DNA of 59,296 bases, from the NCBI GenBank assembly GCA_020629635.1, contig JAHDCX010000001.1:17647-76942 (forward strand), in the 5' to 3' direction. The notes under the pieces were generated by a model. It worked only from the letters and a program-made list of their open reading frames with translations, had not been told where the DNA came from and searched no databases. The position numbers and the translations under genes were made by a program. The DNA is from Acidimicrobiales bacterium (GTDB lineage Bacteria; Actinomycetota; Acidimicrobiia; Acidimicrobiales; SHLQ01). This document shows, one piece after another, positions 10,025-18,587 of this stretch; position 1 is the first letter of the stretch, and the number at the start of each line of letters is the position of its first letter.

Positions 10025-10891
10025 TCAGGTGCGCAGCGTGGCGCGCGCGACGAGATCCATCGAGAACGCCATCAGGATCGCCAGGTACAGCAGTCCCGTC
10101 GCCGCCATGACTGCGGAGTACTGCTTCTCTCGCAGTGCTGCCATCGTCACGAACAACAGAATGATCGTCGCAACCGTCGACGCCGCCCAGTACCACCCGA
10201 GTAGACCGGCGAAGCCATCATCGATCGTGCCGTCGAGCACCGAGATCATCCCCGTCGGGATCAGCAGAACAAGAAGCTCGAAGGGCCACAACGCCGTCGT
10301 CCAGCGAACCAGTTCGTTGAGCGGGCCGCGCCCGAGCCCCGGCTGCACGAGGTACCAGTGCCCGAGCAGCATGGCGTCGCTGACGGCGCCGAGGAAGCAC
10401 GCGCCGACCACGATCCGAGCGACCCCGAGCGCTGGCGAGACGTCGGTCCCGGAGGCGGCGTCAAGTCCCGCGGCCACGCATGCGGCGAGACCGAGGATCG
10501 CCGGGACCAGGTCCATCACGGGAGGGAACTCGTCGGCGTCCTTGTCGAAACGCTGCACCTCTCGATCGATCCCGGTCATCTCGGCGACGCGTGCGGAGCG
10601 TCGCTCGATCACCTCGCGCTGACCTTCGACGCCGGCTCGGCGACGTTGCCAGCTGATCAGCAGCGCTGCGGCCGACGACACCACCATCGCCATGGCAAAC
10701 AGATCGCGAACGATCACCCACTCGGTGAAGGCGGCGATGGTGAGGGCGATCACGCCGAACACGATGAACGTGATCCGCTGGAGCCAGCCGTAGCCAAGTC
10801 CGACTTCACGCCGACGAGTCGTGACCCACAGGAACAACAAGCCTCCGGCAGCCCACTGGATCATCACCGTGGCGGCGTCGAGTTCGATCAC
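10025..10891 (-). CDS. Polytopic membrane protein of unknown function
   Basis: A 288-residue protein with about seven or eight hydrophobic segments: two or three before a basic loop (SWQRRRAGVEGQREVIERRSAR), and five after an acidic stretch (DKDADEFPP). No family is recognised. I place the start at GTG 10891 because the minus strand has TAGCCT 8 bases before it, the same spacing as at other starts here. A GTG at 10918 would add nine residues. The sequence GHWYLVQPGLGR between two helices is the most distinctive loop. It is divergent from ku, and nothing in the context gives a function. Confidence 0.65.
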   Translation of the reverse strand: MIELDAATVMIQWAAGGLLFLWVTTRRREVGLGYGWLQRITFIVFGVIALTIAAFTEWVIVRDLFAMAMVVSSAAALLISWQRRRAGVEGQREVIERRSARVAEMTGIDREVQRFDKDADEFPPVMDLVPAILGLAACVAAGLDAASGTDVSPALGVARIVVGACFLGAVSDAMLLGHWYLVQPGLGRGPLNELVRWTTALWPFELLVLLIPTGMISVLDGTIDDGFAGLLGWYWAASTVATIILLFVTMAALREKQYSAVMAATGLLYLAILMAFSMDLVARATLRT

Positions 10892-10899
10892 GTCGACGC

Positions 10900-10905
10900 A
10901 GGCTA
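10900..10905 (-). promoter_or_regulatory. -10 element of the polytopic membrane protein gene
   Basis: TAGCCT on the minus strand, 8 bases before the GTG at 10891. It supports that start over the longer GTG at 10918. Confidence 0.45.
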
Positions 10906-10976
10906 TGCGCCAGACCACCGACCGGCCTTCTCAGACGGTGGAAACCCCAAGAATTCATCGGTCGGGCCAAATGGGC

Positions 10977-10982
10977 GATAAT
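10977..10982 (+). promoter_or_regulatory. -10 element of ku
   Basis: GATAAT lies 6 bases before the ku ATG at 10989, so the transcript probably has no leader. Confidence 0.5.
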
Positions 10983-10988
10983 CAAGAC

Positions 10989-11909
10989 ATGGCGCGCCCC
11001 ATTTGGTCCGGCTCAATCAGCTTCGGTCTGGTCAACATCCCGGTGAAGCTCTTCAGCGCGGTCAGTCGCAAGACCGTTCGGTTCAACCAGATCGATTCGA
11101 CGACGGGCTCACGCATCAAACAGAAGCGCGTGTCCGCGGCCACGGGCGAGGAAGTCTCCTATGACGACATCGTCAAGGGTTACGAACTCGCGTCGGGGGA
11201 CTACGTGACGGTGACCGAGGACGAGCTGGCGTCGCTCGATCCCGATGCGGTCAAGACCATCGACCTGCAGGAGTTCGTCGATCTGGTCGACATCGATCCA
11301 GTCTTCTACGACTCGGCCTACTACCTCGCGCCGAGCCCCGAGACCCAGAAGCCGTACAAGCTGCTCGTCACCGCCATGGAAGAGTCGGGCAAAGTCGGGA
11401 TCGCCCGATTCGTCATGCGCACCAAGCAATATCTGGCGGCGATCCGGCCCGCCGACGGTCACCTGATGCTGTCGACCATGGTCTACGCCGACGAGATCGT
11501 GCCCACCTCGAAGGTCGAGCTCTTCGATGGGCTCGCCGACGTCGAGGTCTCCGATCGTGAGCTCGAGATGGCTCGCCAACTGATCTCCTCGCTCGAAGCA
11601 GACTTCGAGCCCGAGAAACACGAGGACACCTACCGCCTCGCCGTGCTCGATCTGATCGACCGCAAGGCGGCCGGCGAGGAGACCGTCATCGCGGCGCCGA
11701 GCGACGAAGGGGCTGGTTCGGTCGTCGACCTGATGGCTGCCCTCGAGGCGAGCGTGGCCGAGGCCAAGAAGGCCCGCACCCGTCATCCGACGGCCAAGAC
11801 GGCTCCCGAGGCCGACGAAAAGAAGCCGGCAAAGAAGAAGGCGGCCGCGAAGAAAGCGGGTGCCAAGGGCGGAACCAAGAAGAAGAGCGCCGCCAAGAAG
11901 GCCAGCTGA
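10989..11909 (+). CDS. ku: Ku protein of bacterial non-homologous end joining
   Basis: A 306-residue Ku-fold protein (MARPIWSGSISFGLVNIPVKL at the start is diagnostic), which forms the ring that loads on broken DNA ends and recruits LigD. The core extends to about residue 255. From about residue 277 comes a long lysine/alanine-rich tail of the KKPAKKKAAAKK type, like a histone H1 tail. In other actinobacterial Ku proteins such tails bind DNA and help threading. The next gene encodes the LigD-type polymerase, so the pair makes a repair operon. The ligase itself is not in this window. I chose ATG 10989 because of the conserved N-terminus and the -10 element. Confidence 0.95.
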   Translation: MARPIWSGSISFGLVNIPVKLFSAVSRKTVRFNQIDSTTGSRIKQKRVSAATGEEVSYDDIVKGYELASGDYVTVTEDELASLDPDAVKTIDLQEFVDLVDIDPVFYDSAYYLAPSPETQKPYKLLVTAMEESGKVGIARFVMRTKQYLAAIRPADGHLMLSTMVYADEIVPTSKVELFDGLADVEVSDRELEMARQLISSLEADFEPEKHEDTYRLAVLDLIDRKAAGEETVIAAPSDEGAGSVVDLMAALEASVAEAKKARTRHPTAKTAPEADEKKPAKKKAAAKKAGAKGGTKKKSAAKKAS

Positions 11910-11949
11910 CCGAGGCGACCTCGGGGCGCTGATCGGCAAAGCTGTCGGT

Positions 11950-12858
11950 ATGCCCGAGCCCGAGGTCGTTTGGACCGAGATCGCCGGACGGAAGGTCCGG
12001 CTGACCAATCTGTCCAAGGTCCTGTATCCGCTGGTCGGCTTCACGAAGGCTCAGGTGGTCGAGTACTACGCCCGGGTGGCGCCGGTTCTGGTCGACCACA
12101 TCGCGGACCGTGGCGTGACCTTCAAACGCTGGCCTGACGGGGTGACCGGCGACGCGTTCTTCAACAAGCGATGCCCGGATCATCGACCCGAGTGGGTCGG
12201 GACGTGTCTCGGCCCGGGGGATCGTCGGGGTGGCATTCAGTACTGTCAGCTGTCCGACGTCGCCTCGATCGTGTGGGCCGCGAACCTTGCTGCGCTCGAG
12301 ATTCATGCGCCGATGGCCCGCGGCGACGACATCGAGTCGCCGACGATGCTCGTCTTCGATCTCGACCCGGGTGCGCCCGCAACGATCGTGGAGTGCGCGC
12401 GGGTGGCGCTTCGCATCCGGGAGACCCTCGACCTGCTCGGCCTCGATGCATGGCCCAAGACGTCCGGATCGAAGGGCATGCAGCTGTATGTGCCGCTCAA
12501 CACGCCGCACACGCACGAGCACGCATCGGAATTTGCCCTGGCCGTCGCGCAGTTGATGGAGAAGCAACACCCGAAGGAGGTGACCTCGATCATGGCCAAG
12601 AAGGAACGGCCGGGAAAGATCTTCATCGACTGGAGCCAGAACTCCCGGCACAAGACGACGATCGCGCCGTACTCCTTGCGCGGCAAGGAGCGCCCGACCG
12701 TGTCGACACCGCTGACATGGGACGAAGTTGCCGACGGCGCTGATGGAGAGCCGCTCTACTTCGAGTCCGACGACGTCCTCGACCGTGTCGAACGCCTCGG
12801 TGATCTGTTCGAACCCACGGTGACGCTCGAACAGCAGCTACCGGCGCCACGATCGTGA
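11950..12858 (+). CDS. LigD-type polymerase/primase domain protein (stand-alone)
   Basis: A 302-residue archaeo-eukaryotic primase-fold polymerase of the LigD family, without ligase or nuclease domains. The catalytic aspartates are visible: FDLDPG gives D137 and D139, and FIDWSQN gives D227. The motif usually written SGSKGLH reads SGSKGMQ, with glutamine at 178 in place of the family histidine. The enzyme should add nucleotides, often ribonucleotides, to broken ends held by Ku. It starts 40 bases after ku. The ATG at 11950 precedes the conserved VRLTNLSKVLYP. Its stop overlaps the next GTG (GTGA). The residue change may be typical of this subgroup. Confidence 0.9.
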   Translation: MPEPEVVWTEIAGRKVRLTNLSKVLYPLVGFTKAQVVEYYARVAPVLVDHIADRGVTFKRWPDGVTGDAFFNKRCPDHRPEWVGTCLGPGDRRGGIQYCQLSDVASIVWAANLAALEIHAPMARGDDIESPTMLVFDLDPGAPATIVECARVALRIRETLDLLGLDAWPKTSGSKGMQLYVPLNTPHTHEHASEFALAVAQLMEKQHPKEVTSIMAKKERPGKIFIDWSQNSRHKTTIAPYSLRGKERPTVSTPLTWDEVADGADGEPLYFESDDVLDRVERLGDLFEPTVTLEQQLPAPRS

Positions 12859-13517
12859 GCGGGCTCGGCCCGCCGGGAGGCGAGGCAACCTTCACCGACG
12901 AGGAGTACGACGCGCTCTTCGTCGACGTCGAGCCGCTGGCGCCCGCGGGCCGGCGTCGGCTTCCGCGGTTGGTTTCGCTGCTCGGCCTCTTCGTGGCGGC
13001 GACCATGCTGGCGGTCTATGTCGGCGATCTGGTCGGCGGTGTCGCCAGCACCCCGACCATCCGTGAGCCAGCCGAGATCCGGGCTGTTGCGCTCGACGAG
13101 ATCGCCGAGTCGCCCTGGGGGTGGCTCGCGACCGAGGTGCGAATCGAGTCGCTCCCCGAACCCCGCGTCGGCGCGTACGTGACCAACAACCCACCGGATG
13201 GTGTGATCACCATCGATCTTCGTCCGTGGACCGCGGCGGGGCTCGACGAACTGATCGACCACGAGCTCGGCCACCTGCTCGACTTCGCGGTCTGGGGCAC
13301 AGTCGCCGATGGCCGTCGTGGTGGGATCGGGACCGAGGCCTGGGCCGAGTGCGCCGCCGTCGCCGCGGGTACTCGCGCGCTCGACCGTCGCGACCCTGGC
13401 ACCGAGTACCACTGCTACGCAGACGAGTTTGCCGTGTACGAGGCCGCGGTCGCCGAGCTGACCGAGGTGTGTCGCAACTGGGGGAGTCGGGAGTGTCGGC
13501 CTGTCACGCCCGGCTGA
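12855..13517 (+). CDS. Membrane-anchored zincin-like protein with an HELGH motif
   Basis: A 220-residue protein with an acidic N-terminus, one hydrophobic segment at about 39-60 (LVSLLGLFVAATMLAVYV) and an extracytoplasmic domain with LIDHELGHLLDF. This is a short zinc-peptidase motif (HExxH), and AWAECAAV further on could give a third ligand. Two cysteines near the C-terminus (CRNWGSRECRP) could pair. No named family is recognised. It may be a peptidase or a protein that has kept only the fold. The GTG start overlaps the stop of the polymerase gene, so it is translated from the same message, though a link to DNA repair is not apparent. Confidence 0.6.
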   Translation: MSGLGPPGGEATFTDEEYDALFVDVEPLAPAGRRRLPRLVSLLGLFVAATMLAVYVGDLVGGVASTPTIREPAEIRAVALDEIAESPWGWLATEVRIESLPEPRVGAYVTNNPPDGVITIDLRPWTAAGLDELIDHELGHLLDFAVWGTVADGRRGGIGTEAWAECAAVAAGTRALDRRDPGTEYHCYADEFAVYEAAVAELTEVCRNWGSRECRPVTPG

Positions 13518-13544
13518 TCGGCGAAACGACGGCAGCCGGCGTGC

Positions 13545-14207
13545 TCAGAGGCTCCAGTCGATGGGCTCCTGGCCGTGTGCCACCAGGGCCTCGTTGACCT
13601 TGGAGAAGGGCTTCGACCCGAAGAAGCCGCGGTGCGCTGACAGCGGCGACGGGTGGGGGGATTCGAGGACGGTGTGCCGGCTTCGATCGACGAACTCCGC
13701 CTTGCGGCGGGCGTACGAGCCCCAGAGGACGAACACGACGTGCTCGGGCTTGTCGTTCACGGCTCGGATGACCCGATCGGTGAAGGTCTCCCACCCCTTC
13801 TTCTGATGGGAGCCGGCGCTGCGCGAGCGCACCGTCAGCGTTGCGTTGAGCAGAAGCACGCCAGACTTCGCCCAGCGTTCGAGGTTGCCGTGCTCGGGGA
13901 TCGCGACACCGAGGTCGTCGCGAAGTTCCTTGTGGATGTTCACCAGGCTCGGGGGCACGTCGGTGCCGTGCCGAACCGAAAAACAGAGGCCGTGGGCCTG
14001 GCCGGGTCCGTGATACGGGTCCTGGCCGAGCACCAGCACTCGAGTGTCGGCGTAGGGGGTGTGGTGGAGCGCGGCGAAGACTTCGTCGGGTTCGGGGTGT
14101 ACCAGATGTCGGGCTCGCTCCTCGGCCACGAACTGCTGCAGCGTCGCCCAGTACGGCTTGGCGAACTCCTCGCGCAGAATCGGATTCCAGTCGGTCTTGG
14201 GCGCCAT
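13545..14207 (-). CDS. ung: Uracil-DNA glycosylase, family 1
   Basis: A 220-residue enzyme of normal length that removes uracil from DNA and so starts base-excision repair. The catalytic water-activating motif GQDPYH is clear, LLNATLTV follows, and HPSPLSA near the C-terminus supplies the catalytic histidine loop. The ATG at 14207 is 7 bases after a minus-strand TAGCGT. It is divergent from pepA across only 23 bp, and the two -10 hexamers overlap. Confidence 0.96.
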   Translation of the reverse strand: MAPKTDWNPILREEFAKPYWATLQQFVAEERARHLVHPEPDEVFAALHHTPYADTRVLVLGQDPYHGPGQAHGLCFSVRHGTDVPPSLVNIHKELRDDLGVAIPEHGNLERWAKSGVLLLNATLTVRSRSAGSHQKKGWETFTDRVIRAVNDKPEHVVFVLWGSYARRKAEFVDRSRHTVLESPHPSPLSAHRGFFGSKPFSKVNEALVAHGQEPIDWSL

Positions 14208-14214
14208 GAGCCGA

Positions 14215-14220
14215 ACGCTA
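14215..14220 (-). promoter_or_regulatory. -10 element of ung, overlapping that of pepA
   Basis: TAGCGT on the minus strand, 7 bases before the ung ATG. It shares two bases with the plus-strand TAGTGT at 14219-14224. Confidence 0.55.
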
Positions 14221-14224
14221 GTGT
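14219..14224 (+). promoter_or_regulatory. -10 element of pepA, overlapping that of ung
   Basis: TAGTGT, 6 bases before the pepA ATG at 14231. Each gene's upstream promoter region must lie inside the coding region of the other. Confidence 0.55.
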
Positions 14225-14230
14225 TTCGCC

Positions 14231-15676
14231 ATGGCTCTCACGATCTCGACCGCCCGCTCCGCACCGGCCGCCGCCGAACTGATCGCCATCGGCGTGTTCA
14301 GCGACGGGGATCACCCCGACGGCATCGATGAGGCGGTGCTCGAAAGCCGGGGTTTCGACGGCTCACTCGGCAAGGCGATGATCGTGTCGGGCCGCAAGAC
14401 CCCGACGATGCTGATCGGGCTCGGTGCGACCGACTCGTTCGGTGAGGCGTCGCTCCGGCGGGCCGGCGCGGGCATCGCCCGAGCCGCTCGACGTCACAAG
14501 TCGATCGCCACAACCGCGCTCGTCGACGCCAAGCGCGGCGTCGACGGCCTCGACATGGCGGCTGCAGCGCAGAGTCTCGCCGAGGGACTGCAGCTGGGGG
14601 CGTACGCGTTCGACGAGTACAAGTCGTCCAAGACGAAGCGCCCGCTCCGGCGAGTCACGATCGTCGGCTCGACGGCGGCCGCGGTCAAGGAAGCGATCGA
14701 CGTCGGTTCTGCCGTCGCCGGAGGTCAGATGTTGGCGCGGGACCTCGTCAATCATCCCGGAGGTTCGCTCACGCCTCCCGAACTCGCGTCAAGAGTCCAG
14801 GACATGGCCAAGTCCGCGGGCCTTCGCTGCAAGGTGATGGACCTCGCCGCGATCAAGCGGGCCAAGCTCGGGGGCCTCCTGGGCGTCAACCGGGGGTCGA
14901 CCCTGCAGCCCCGGTTCGTCGAACTCACCTACACGCCGAAGGCGACCTCGAAGGCCACGCTCGCCTTTGTTGGCAAGGGCATCACCTTCGACGCCGGCGG
15001 TCTGAGCATCAAGACCGGTTCGGGCATGATGACGATGAAGTGCGACATGGGCGGTGCGGCCGCGGTGATCGGCGCGATGTCGGCACTTCGTGCCGTGCAG
15101 GCGCCGGTGACGGTTCGGGCCTACCTGCCGATGACCGACAACATGCTCGGCGGCGACGCAACCCGGCCCGGAGACGTGTTGACCATCCGCAACGGCAAGA
15201 CGATCGAGGTGCTCAACACCGACGCCGAAGGACGCCTGATCCTCGCCGACGCACTCAGCCTGGCGTCGGAGGCCAAGCCCGACGCCATCGTCGACCTCGC
15301 CACGCTCACCGGAGCGTGCATGGTGGCGCTCGGCCCGAAGATCGCTGGGCTGATGAGCAACGACGACGACATGGCAGCGGCCGTGGACGCCGCCGCGGAA
15401 CGCGCCGGTGAGCGGGTCTGGCGTCTTCCGCTGCCCGACGACTACAAGAAGATGGTCGAGTCGCCGATCGCCGACATGAAGAACATCGGTGGCGCTCACG
15501 GTGGGGCGATCACCGCAGGTCTCATCCTGTCGGAGTTCGTCGCCGACGGCATCCCGTGGGCCCACCTCGACATCGCCGGGCCGGCGTTCACCGACGCCGA
15601 CGACATCGAGGGCCGCAAGGGCGGGACCGGATTCGGTGTCCGCACACTCGTCGAGTTGGCCCGCGGCTGGAGCTGA
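14231..15676 (+). CDS. pepA: Leucyl aminopeptidase, M17 family
   Basis: A 481-residue two-metal aminopeptidase that removes N-terminal residues from peptides in the cytosol. The catalytic C-terminal domain shows VGKGITFDAGGLSIK (metal and catalytic lysine site) and the signature NTDAEGRL. The N-terminal macro-like domain is about residues 1-160. Members also bind DNA in some bacteria, which nothing here tests. The ATG at 14231 follows TAGTGT by 6 bases and is probably leaderless. It ends one base before the stop of the convergent gene at 15677. Confidence 0.95.
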   Translation: MALTISTARSAPAAAELIAIGVFSDGDHPDGIDEAVLESRGFDGSLGKAMIVSGRKTPTMLIGLGATDSFGEASLRRAGAGIARAARRHKSIATTALVDAKRGVDGLDMAAAAQSLAEGLQLGAYAFDEYKSSKTKRPLRRVTIVGSTAAAVKEAIDVGSAVAGGQMLARDLVNHPGGSLTPPELASRVQDMAKSAGLRCKVMDLAAIKRAKLGGLLGVNRGSTLQPRFVELTYTPKATSKATLAFVGKGITFDAGGLSIKTGSGMMTMKCDMGGAAAVIGAMSALRAVQAPVTVRAYLPMTDNMLGGDATRPGDVLTIRNGKTIEVLNTDAEGRLILADALSLASEAKPDAIVDLATLTGACMVALGPKIAGLMSNDDDMAAAVDAAAERAGERVWRLPLPDDYKKMVESPIADMKNIGGAHGGAITAGLILSEFVADGIPWAHLDIAGPAFTDADDIEGRKGGTGFGVRTLVELARGWS

Positions 15677-16345
15677 TCAGGTCGTCCTCGCCGAAAGACG
15701 AATCGGCGGGGCGTCGGGCCAGATGTGTTCGCTTCGCTGGGGTAGTTGGCCCGACGGGGCCGTCGAGGCTGCCGAGGCGTTCGCCAGAGCATCGACCGCC
15801 ACCTGGGCGTCGACGCCCCATGCGATCAGCTGACGTCGAACGACGTCGGCAGAGTCTCCGAGCTCGAGGAGCGTCCGAGCAACGTCGCGTGCGCGGCGAT
15901 TCGTTTCGTGGAGTTGGCCGCGACGTCGCCGGAGGTGCTCGCCATGTTGGCGTTGCAGGGACTTCGGCAGCCGAGCCACGTGGCCGCCGTGGAGTAGGGG
16001 GAGGCGTACCCGGATCATGAGCGTCTGATCGTCGAACTCGGCGCCGAGCCCGAACGACACGATTCGGTGCATCGTTCGGACGAAGGTGGCGTTGCGGCCG
16101 GTGCCGGATCGGATCCCAAGCGCATGGCTGGTCGATTCGATGTCGAAGGTGAAGCCCTCTGGCTCGGCGTCGAATCTCGCCGCGAAGTGGCGCAACAGCC
16201 AGAGCGCAGACGGCCCGATGGTCGGAAGCCAGAATCGTTCGGCGTACTCGCTTCTCGGATCGACGTGAGCGTCGGCGGGTGCGCCGTCGCCCAAGGGCAG
16301 CACGTGGGCGACGCGCAGTCCGGACAGATCGATGGTGATGGACAT
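15677..16345 (-). CDS. Conserved hypothetical protein with a possible winged-helix segment
   Basis: A 222-residue soluble protein. Residues about 40-110 (WLPTIGPSALWLLRHFAARF, then ALGIRSGTGRNATFVRTMHRIVSFGL) look like a helix-turn-helix or winged-helix unit of a type seen in actinobacterial hypothetical proteins. An arginine-rich helix follows (QRQHGEHLRRRRGQLHETNRRARD), and the rest is alanine-rich. I do not recognise a named family, and DNA binding is inference. The ATG at 16345 is preceded on the minus strand by GGGGAGAAG about 8-10 bases away. It abuts pepA tail to tail. Confidence 0.6.
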   Translation of the reverse strand: MSITIDLSGLRVAHVLPLGDGAPADAHVDPRSEYAERFWLPTIGPSALWLLRHFAARFDAEPEGFTFDIESTSHALGIRSGTGRNATFVRTMHRIVSFGLGAEFDDQTLMIRVRLPLLHGGHVARLPKSLQRQHGEHLRRRRGQLHETNRRARDVARTLLELGDSADVVRRQLIAWGVDAQVAVDALANASAASTAPSGQLPQRSEHIWPDAPPIRLSARTT

Positions 16346-16500
16346 GAGTCAACTTCTCCCCAGGTCAAGTGTGGTCGTGCTCGGACGACCGGATGCCCGA
16401 TGACGGGCGTCGGTGCGGGGGAAGTTGTGAGCACCGTACGAACGGCGCAGTGATCGATTCTGACGCCTGGTTGTCAAACGGCCGAATGTTCGCCGCGAGG

Positions 16501-16506
16501 TAACCT
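16501..16506 (+). promoter_or_regulatory. -10 element of the glycosyltransferase at 16514
   Basis: TAACCT, 7 bases before the ATG at 16514. The 168-bp divergent spacer before it holds no other clear element. Confidence 0.5.
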
Positions 16507-16513
16507 CAGGCGC

Positions 16514-17767
16514 ATGGGCCCGGTGGTGGTGGTCACGAACGAGCCGATCGGGCGGCGCATGGCCAGCGCCGCCAGCCGGGCCGCGCACGTGGCCCGCGTG
16601 TTGTCCGTGCGCCACGATGTCGAACTGGTCTCGTGTCAGGCCAAGTCCGTCAGCCCCATCGATGGGCGTGCGGTGGCTGGCCCTGATCGGCTCGCGAGCC
16701 TTGCGGCGAAGGCGTCGGCGATCGTCGTGCAGCGCAACGTGCTCGCCACCCAACCTGAGCTGGCGTCGATTGAGGCCCCGATCGTGGTCGATTGGTTCGA
16801 CGCCGCGTCACCGCACGTCTCGTCGGCATCTCTCGCCGCAGACGCACGCCGAGGTGACCTGTTCCTTGCGGCCAACGAGGCTCAGCGACTGCATTGGGCC
16901 GGGTTGCTCGCCGGCGTGCGCAACCTCAGCTCCGAAGACGCCAACCGACTCATTCGTGTGGTCCCGTCGGGCACCGCCCCCGAAGCTCGTTCGGGTCGTC
17001 AACCGATCCGGTCGACCTTCGGAAGCATCGCTCCCCACGATCCGATCATCGTCTGGGCCGGAGGTATTCACGACTGGCTCGATCCGACGCTGGTGGTGGA
17101 CGCACTGCCGCTGGTGCTCGAGCGCGTCGCCGACGCGCGACTCGTGTTCTTGTCGGGGCCGCACCCCAACACCGGCATCGACACGATGGGAGTCCGCGGC
17201 GAGGTCATCACGCGGGCGCGGGAGGTGAAGCTGTTCGGCACCCACGTCCTCTTCGTGACGTCATGGGTGGACCACGGCGAGCGTCTCGACTGGATTGCGG
17301 ACGCGCGAGTCGCCGTCGTCGCCGATCACGGGCGTTTCGAGTCGACGCTCGCCGAACGAACGCGGTTGCTCGACCACGCCGAAGCAGGTGTTCCGACGAT
17401 CGGGACAGACCGAGACCCTCTGAGTCGCGGCTGGGCGGCGAACGGCGCAGGCGAGACCGTTCCGGTCGGTGACGTGTCGGCCATGGCCGACGCCATTGTT
17501 CGGCTGTGCAACGACGACGTCCATCACGGCGAGCTCGTCGCTGGCGCCCGTCGACTTTCGTCGAACCTTCGTTGGGAAGACGTTCTCGAGCCGCTCGTCC
17601 AGTGGCTCGACCGCCCGCCGCGCCGTTCGCCCAACGAGGGAGGATCGGCGGCCACGCCTCGGCGCAACCGTCAACGTGTGCCCCGTGTGGCCGTCCGAGT
17701 GGGCCGCATTCGGCGGCGAGCCACCGACCGTCTGCGAGGACTCCGGACGCGATCCCGCCACGAGTGA
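16514..17767 (+). CDS. Glycosyltransferase-like protein (GT-B fold, GT4-like)
   Basis: A 417-residue protein with the layout of a GT-B transferase: an N-terminal half ending near LIRVVPSGTAPEA, and a C-terminal half beginning PIIVWAGGIHDWLDPTLVVDAL with donor-site features such as TLAERTRLLDHAEAGVPTIGTD. The usual EGFG motif is not present, so the donor cannot be told. The last 50 residues are arginine-rich (RRNRQRVPRVAVRVGRIRRR) and may bind membrane lipid or nucleic acid. It stands about 20 bases before the sirtuin gene. Envelope glycan synthesis is the likeliest role given the window. Confidence 0.7.
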   Translation: MGPVVVVTNEPIGRRMASAASRAAHVARVLSVRHDVELVSCQAKSVSPIDGRAVAGPDRLASLAAKASAIVVQRNVLATQPELASIEAPIVVDWFDAASPHVSSASLAADARRGDLFLAANEAQRLHWAGLLAGVRNLSSEDANRLIRVVPSGTAPEARSGRQPIRSTFGSIAPHDPIIVWAGGIHDWLDPTLVVDALPLVLERVADARLVFLSGPHPNTGIDTMGVRGEVITRAREVKLFGTHVLFVTSWVDHGERLDWIADARVAVVADHGRFESTLAERTRLLDHAEAGVPTIGTDRDPLSRGWAANGAGETVPVGDVSAMADAIVRLCNDDVHHGELVAGARRLSSNLRWEDVLEPLVQWLDRPPRRSPNEGGSAATPRRNRQRVPRVAVRVGRIRRRATDRLRGLRTRSRHE

Positions 17768-17777
17768 GGGCCGTGGG

Positions 17778-17783
17778 TACGCT
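17778..17783 (+). promoter_or_regulatory. -10 element of the sirtuin gene
   Basis: TACGCT lies 6 bases before GTG 17790 and 9 before ATG 17793. The two start codons are adjacent and in frame. Confidence 0.45.
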
Positions 17784-17792
17784 TTCGCGGTG

Positions 17793-18578
17793 ATGCCCGA
17801 CGATCCGATCGCTTCCGTGGAGCCGATCACCGCTGCCGCCGAAATCGTCGACCGCTCCGAGCGCATCGTCGTGCTCACCGGCGCGGGCATCTCGACCGAC
17901 TCCGGCCTGCCGGACTTCCGGGGACCGAACGGACTGTGGACCAAGAACCCCGAGGCCGAAAAAGCGTCGGACATCCGGTATTACGTGTCGGACCCCGAGG
18001 TCCGTCGCACGAACTGGAAGCTGCGCGCAGAGGGGCGATTGTGGGCCAACGTCGCCCCGAACGACGGCCACCGGGCGCTGCTGCCGCTCCAGACGCGTGG
18101 GGTGCTCGACACCCTCGTCACCCAGAACGTCGACGAGTTGCACCAGCGGGCCGGTATCGACCCCGACACCGTCGTCGAGATCCACGGCACGACTCGCAAG
18201 GCCGGTTGTCTGAGCTGCGACTATCGGACGGACATGGACACCGTGCTCGATCGGGTGCGCAGCGGCGAACCCGACCCGGCGTGCCCCCAGTGCGGCGGCC
18301 TGCTCAAATCCGCAACAATCTCCTTTGGACAAGCGCTCGTCGCCGAAGATTTGCAGCGCGCCCAGGACGCTGCCGACCGATGTGACTGTCTGCTGGCGAT
18401 CGGGACGAGCCTGACCGTGAACCCGATCGCCACGATCGTGCCGCGGGCCCGCCGTCACGGCGCCGCGCTCGTGATCGTCAACGGCGAACCAACCCCGTTC
18501 GATTCCATCGCCGACGTCGTCGTGCGAGGGTCGATCAGCCACGTTCTGCCCGAGATCATCGGATCGAGCGCCCGGTAG
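17793..18578 (+). CDS. NAD-dependent protein deacylase (sirtuin)
   Basis: A 261-residue class III deacylase that uses NAD+ to remove acyl groups from lysines. The Rossmann motif VLTGAGISTDSGLPDFRG, TQNVDELH and the catalytic histidine in VVEIHGT are all present. A zinc site is formed by CLSC and CPQC, and the C-terminal GTSLTVNP belongs to the NAD pocket. The start may be one codon earlier (GTG 17790), which is the exact distance from the -10 expected for a leaderless message. The TAG stop is part of the -10 hexamer of the next gene. Confidence 0.92.
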   Translation: MPDDPIASVEPITAAAEIVDRSERIVVLTGAGISTDSGLPDFRGPNGLWTKNPEAEKASDIRYYVSDPEVRRTNWKLRAEGRLWANVAPNDGHRALLPLQTRGVLDTLVTQNVDELHQRAGIDPDTVVEIHGTTRKAGCLSCDYRTDMDTVLDRVRSGEPDPACPQCGGLLKSATISFGQALVAEDLQRAQDAADRCDCLLAIGTSLTVNPIATIVPRARRHGAALVIVNGEPTPFDSIADVVVRGSISHVLPEIIGSSAR

Positions 18579-18581
18579 CCT
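18576..18581 (+). promoter_or_regulatory. -10 element formed by the sirtuin stop codon
   Basis: TAGCCT: the first three bases are the stop of the sirtuin gene. The next ATG (18588) follows after 6 bases. Confidence 0.5.
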
Positions 18582-18587
18582 CACGCC

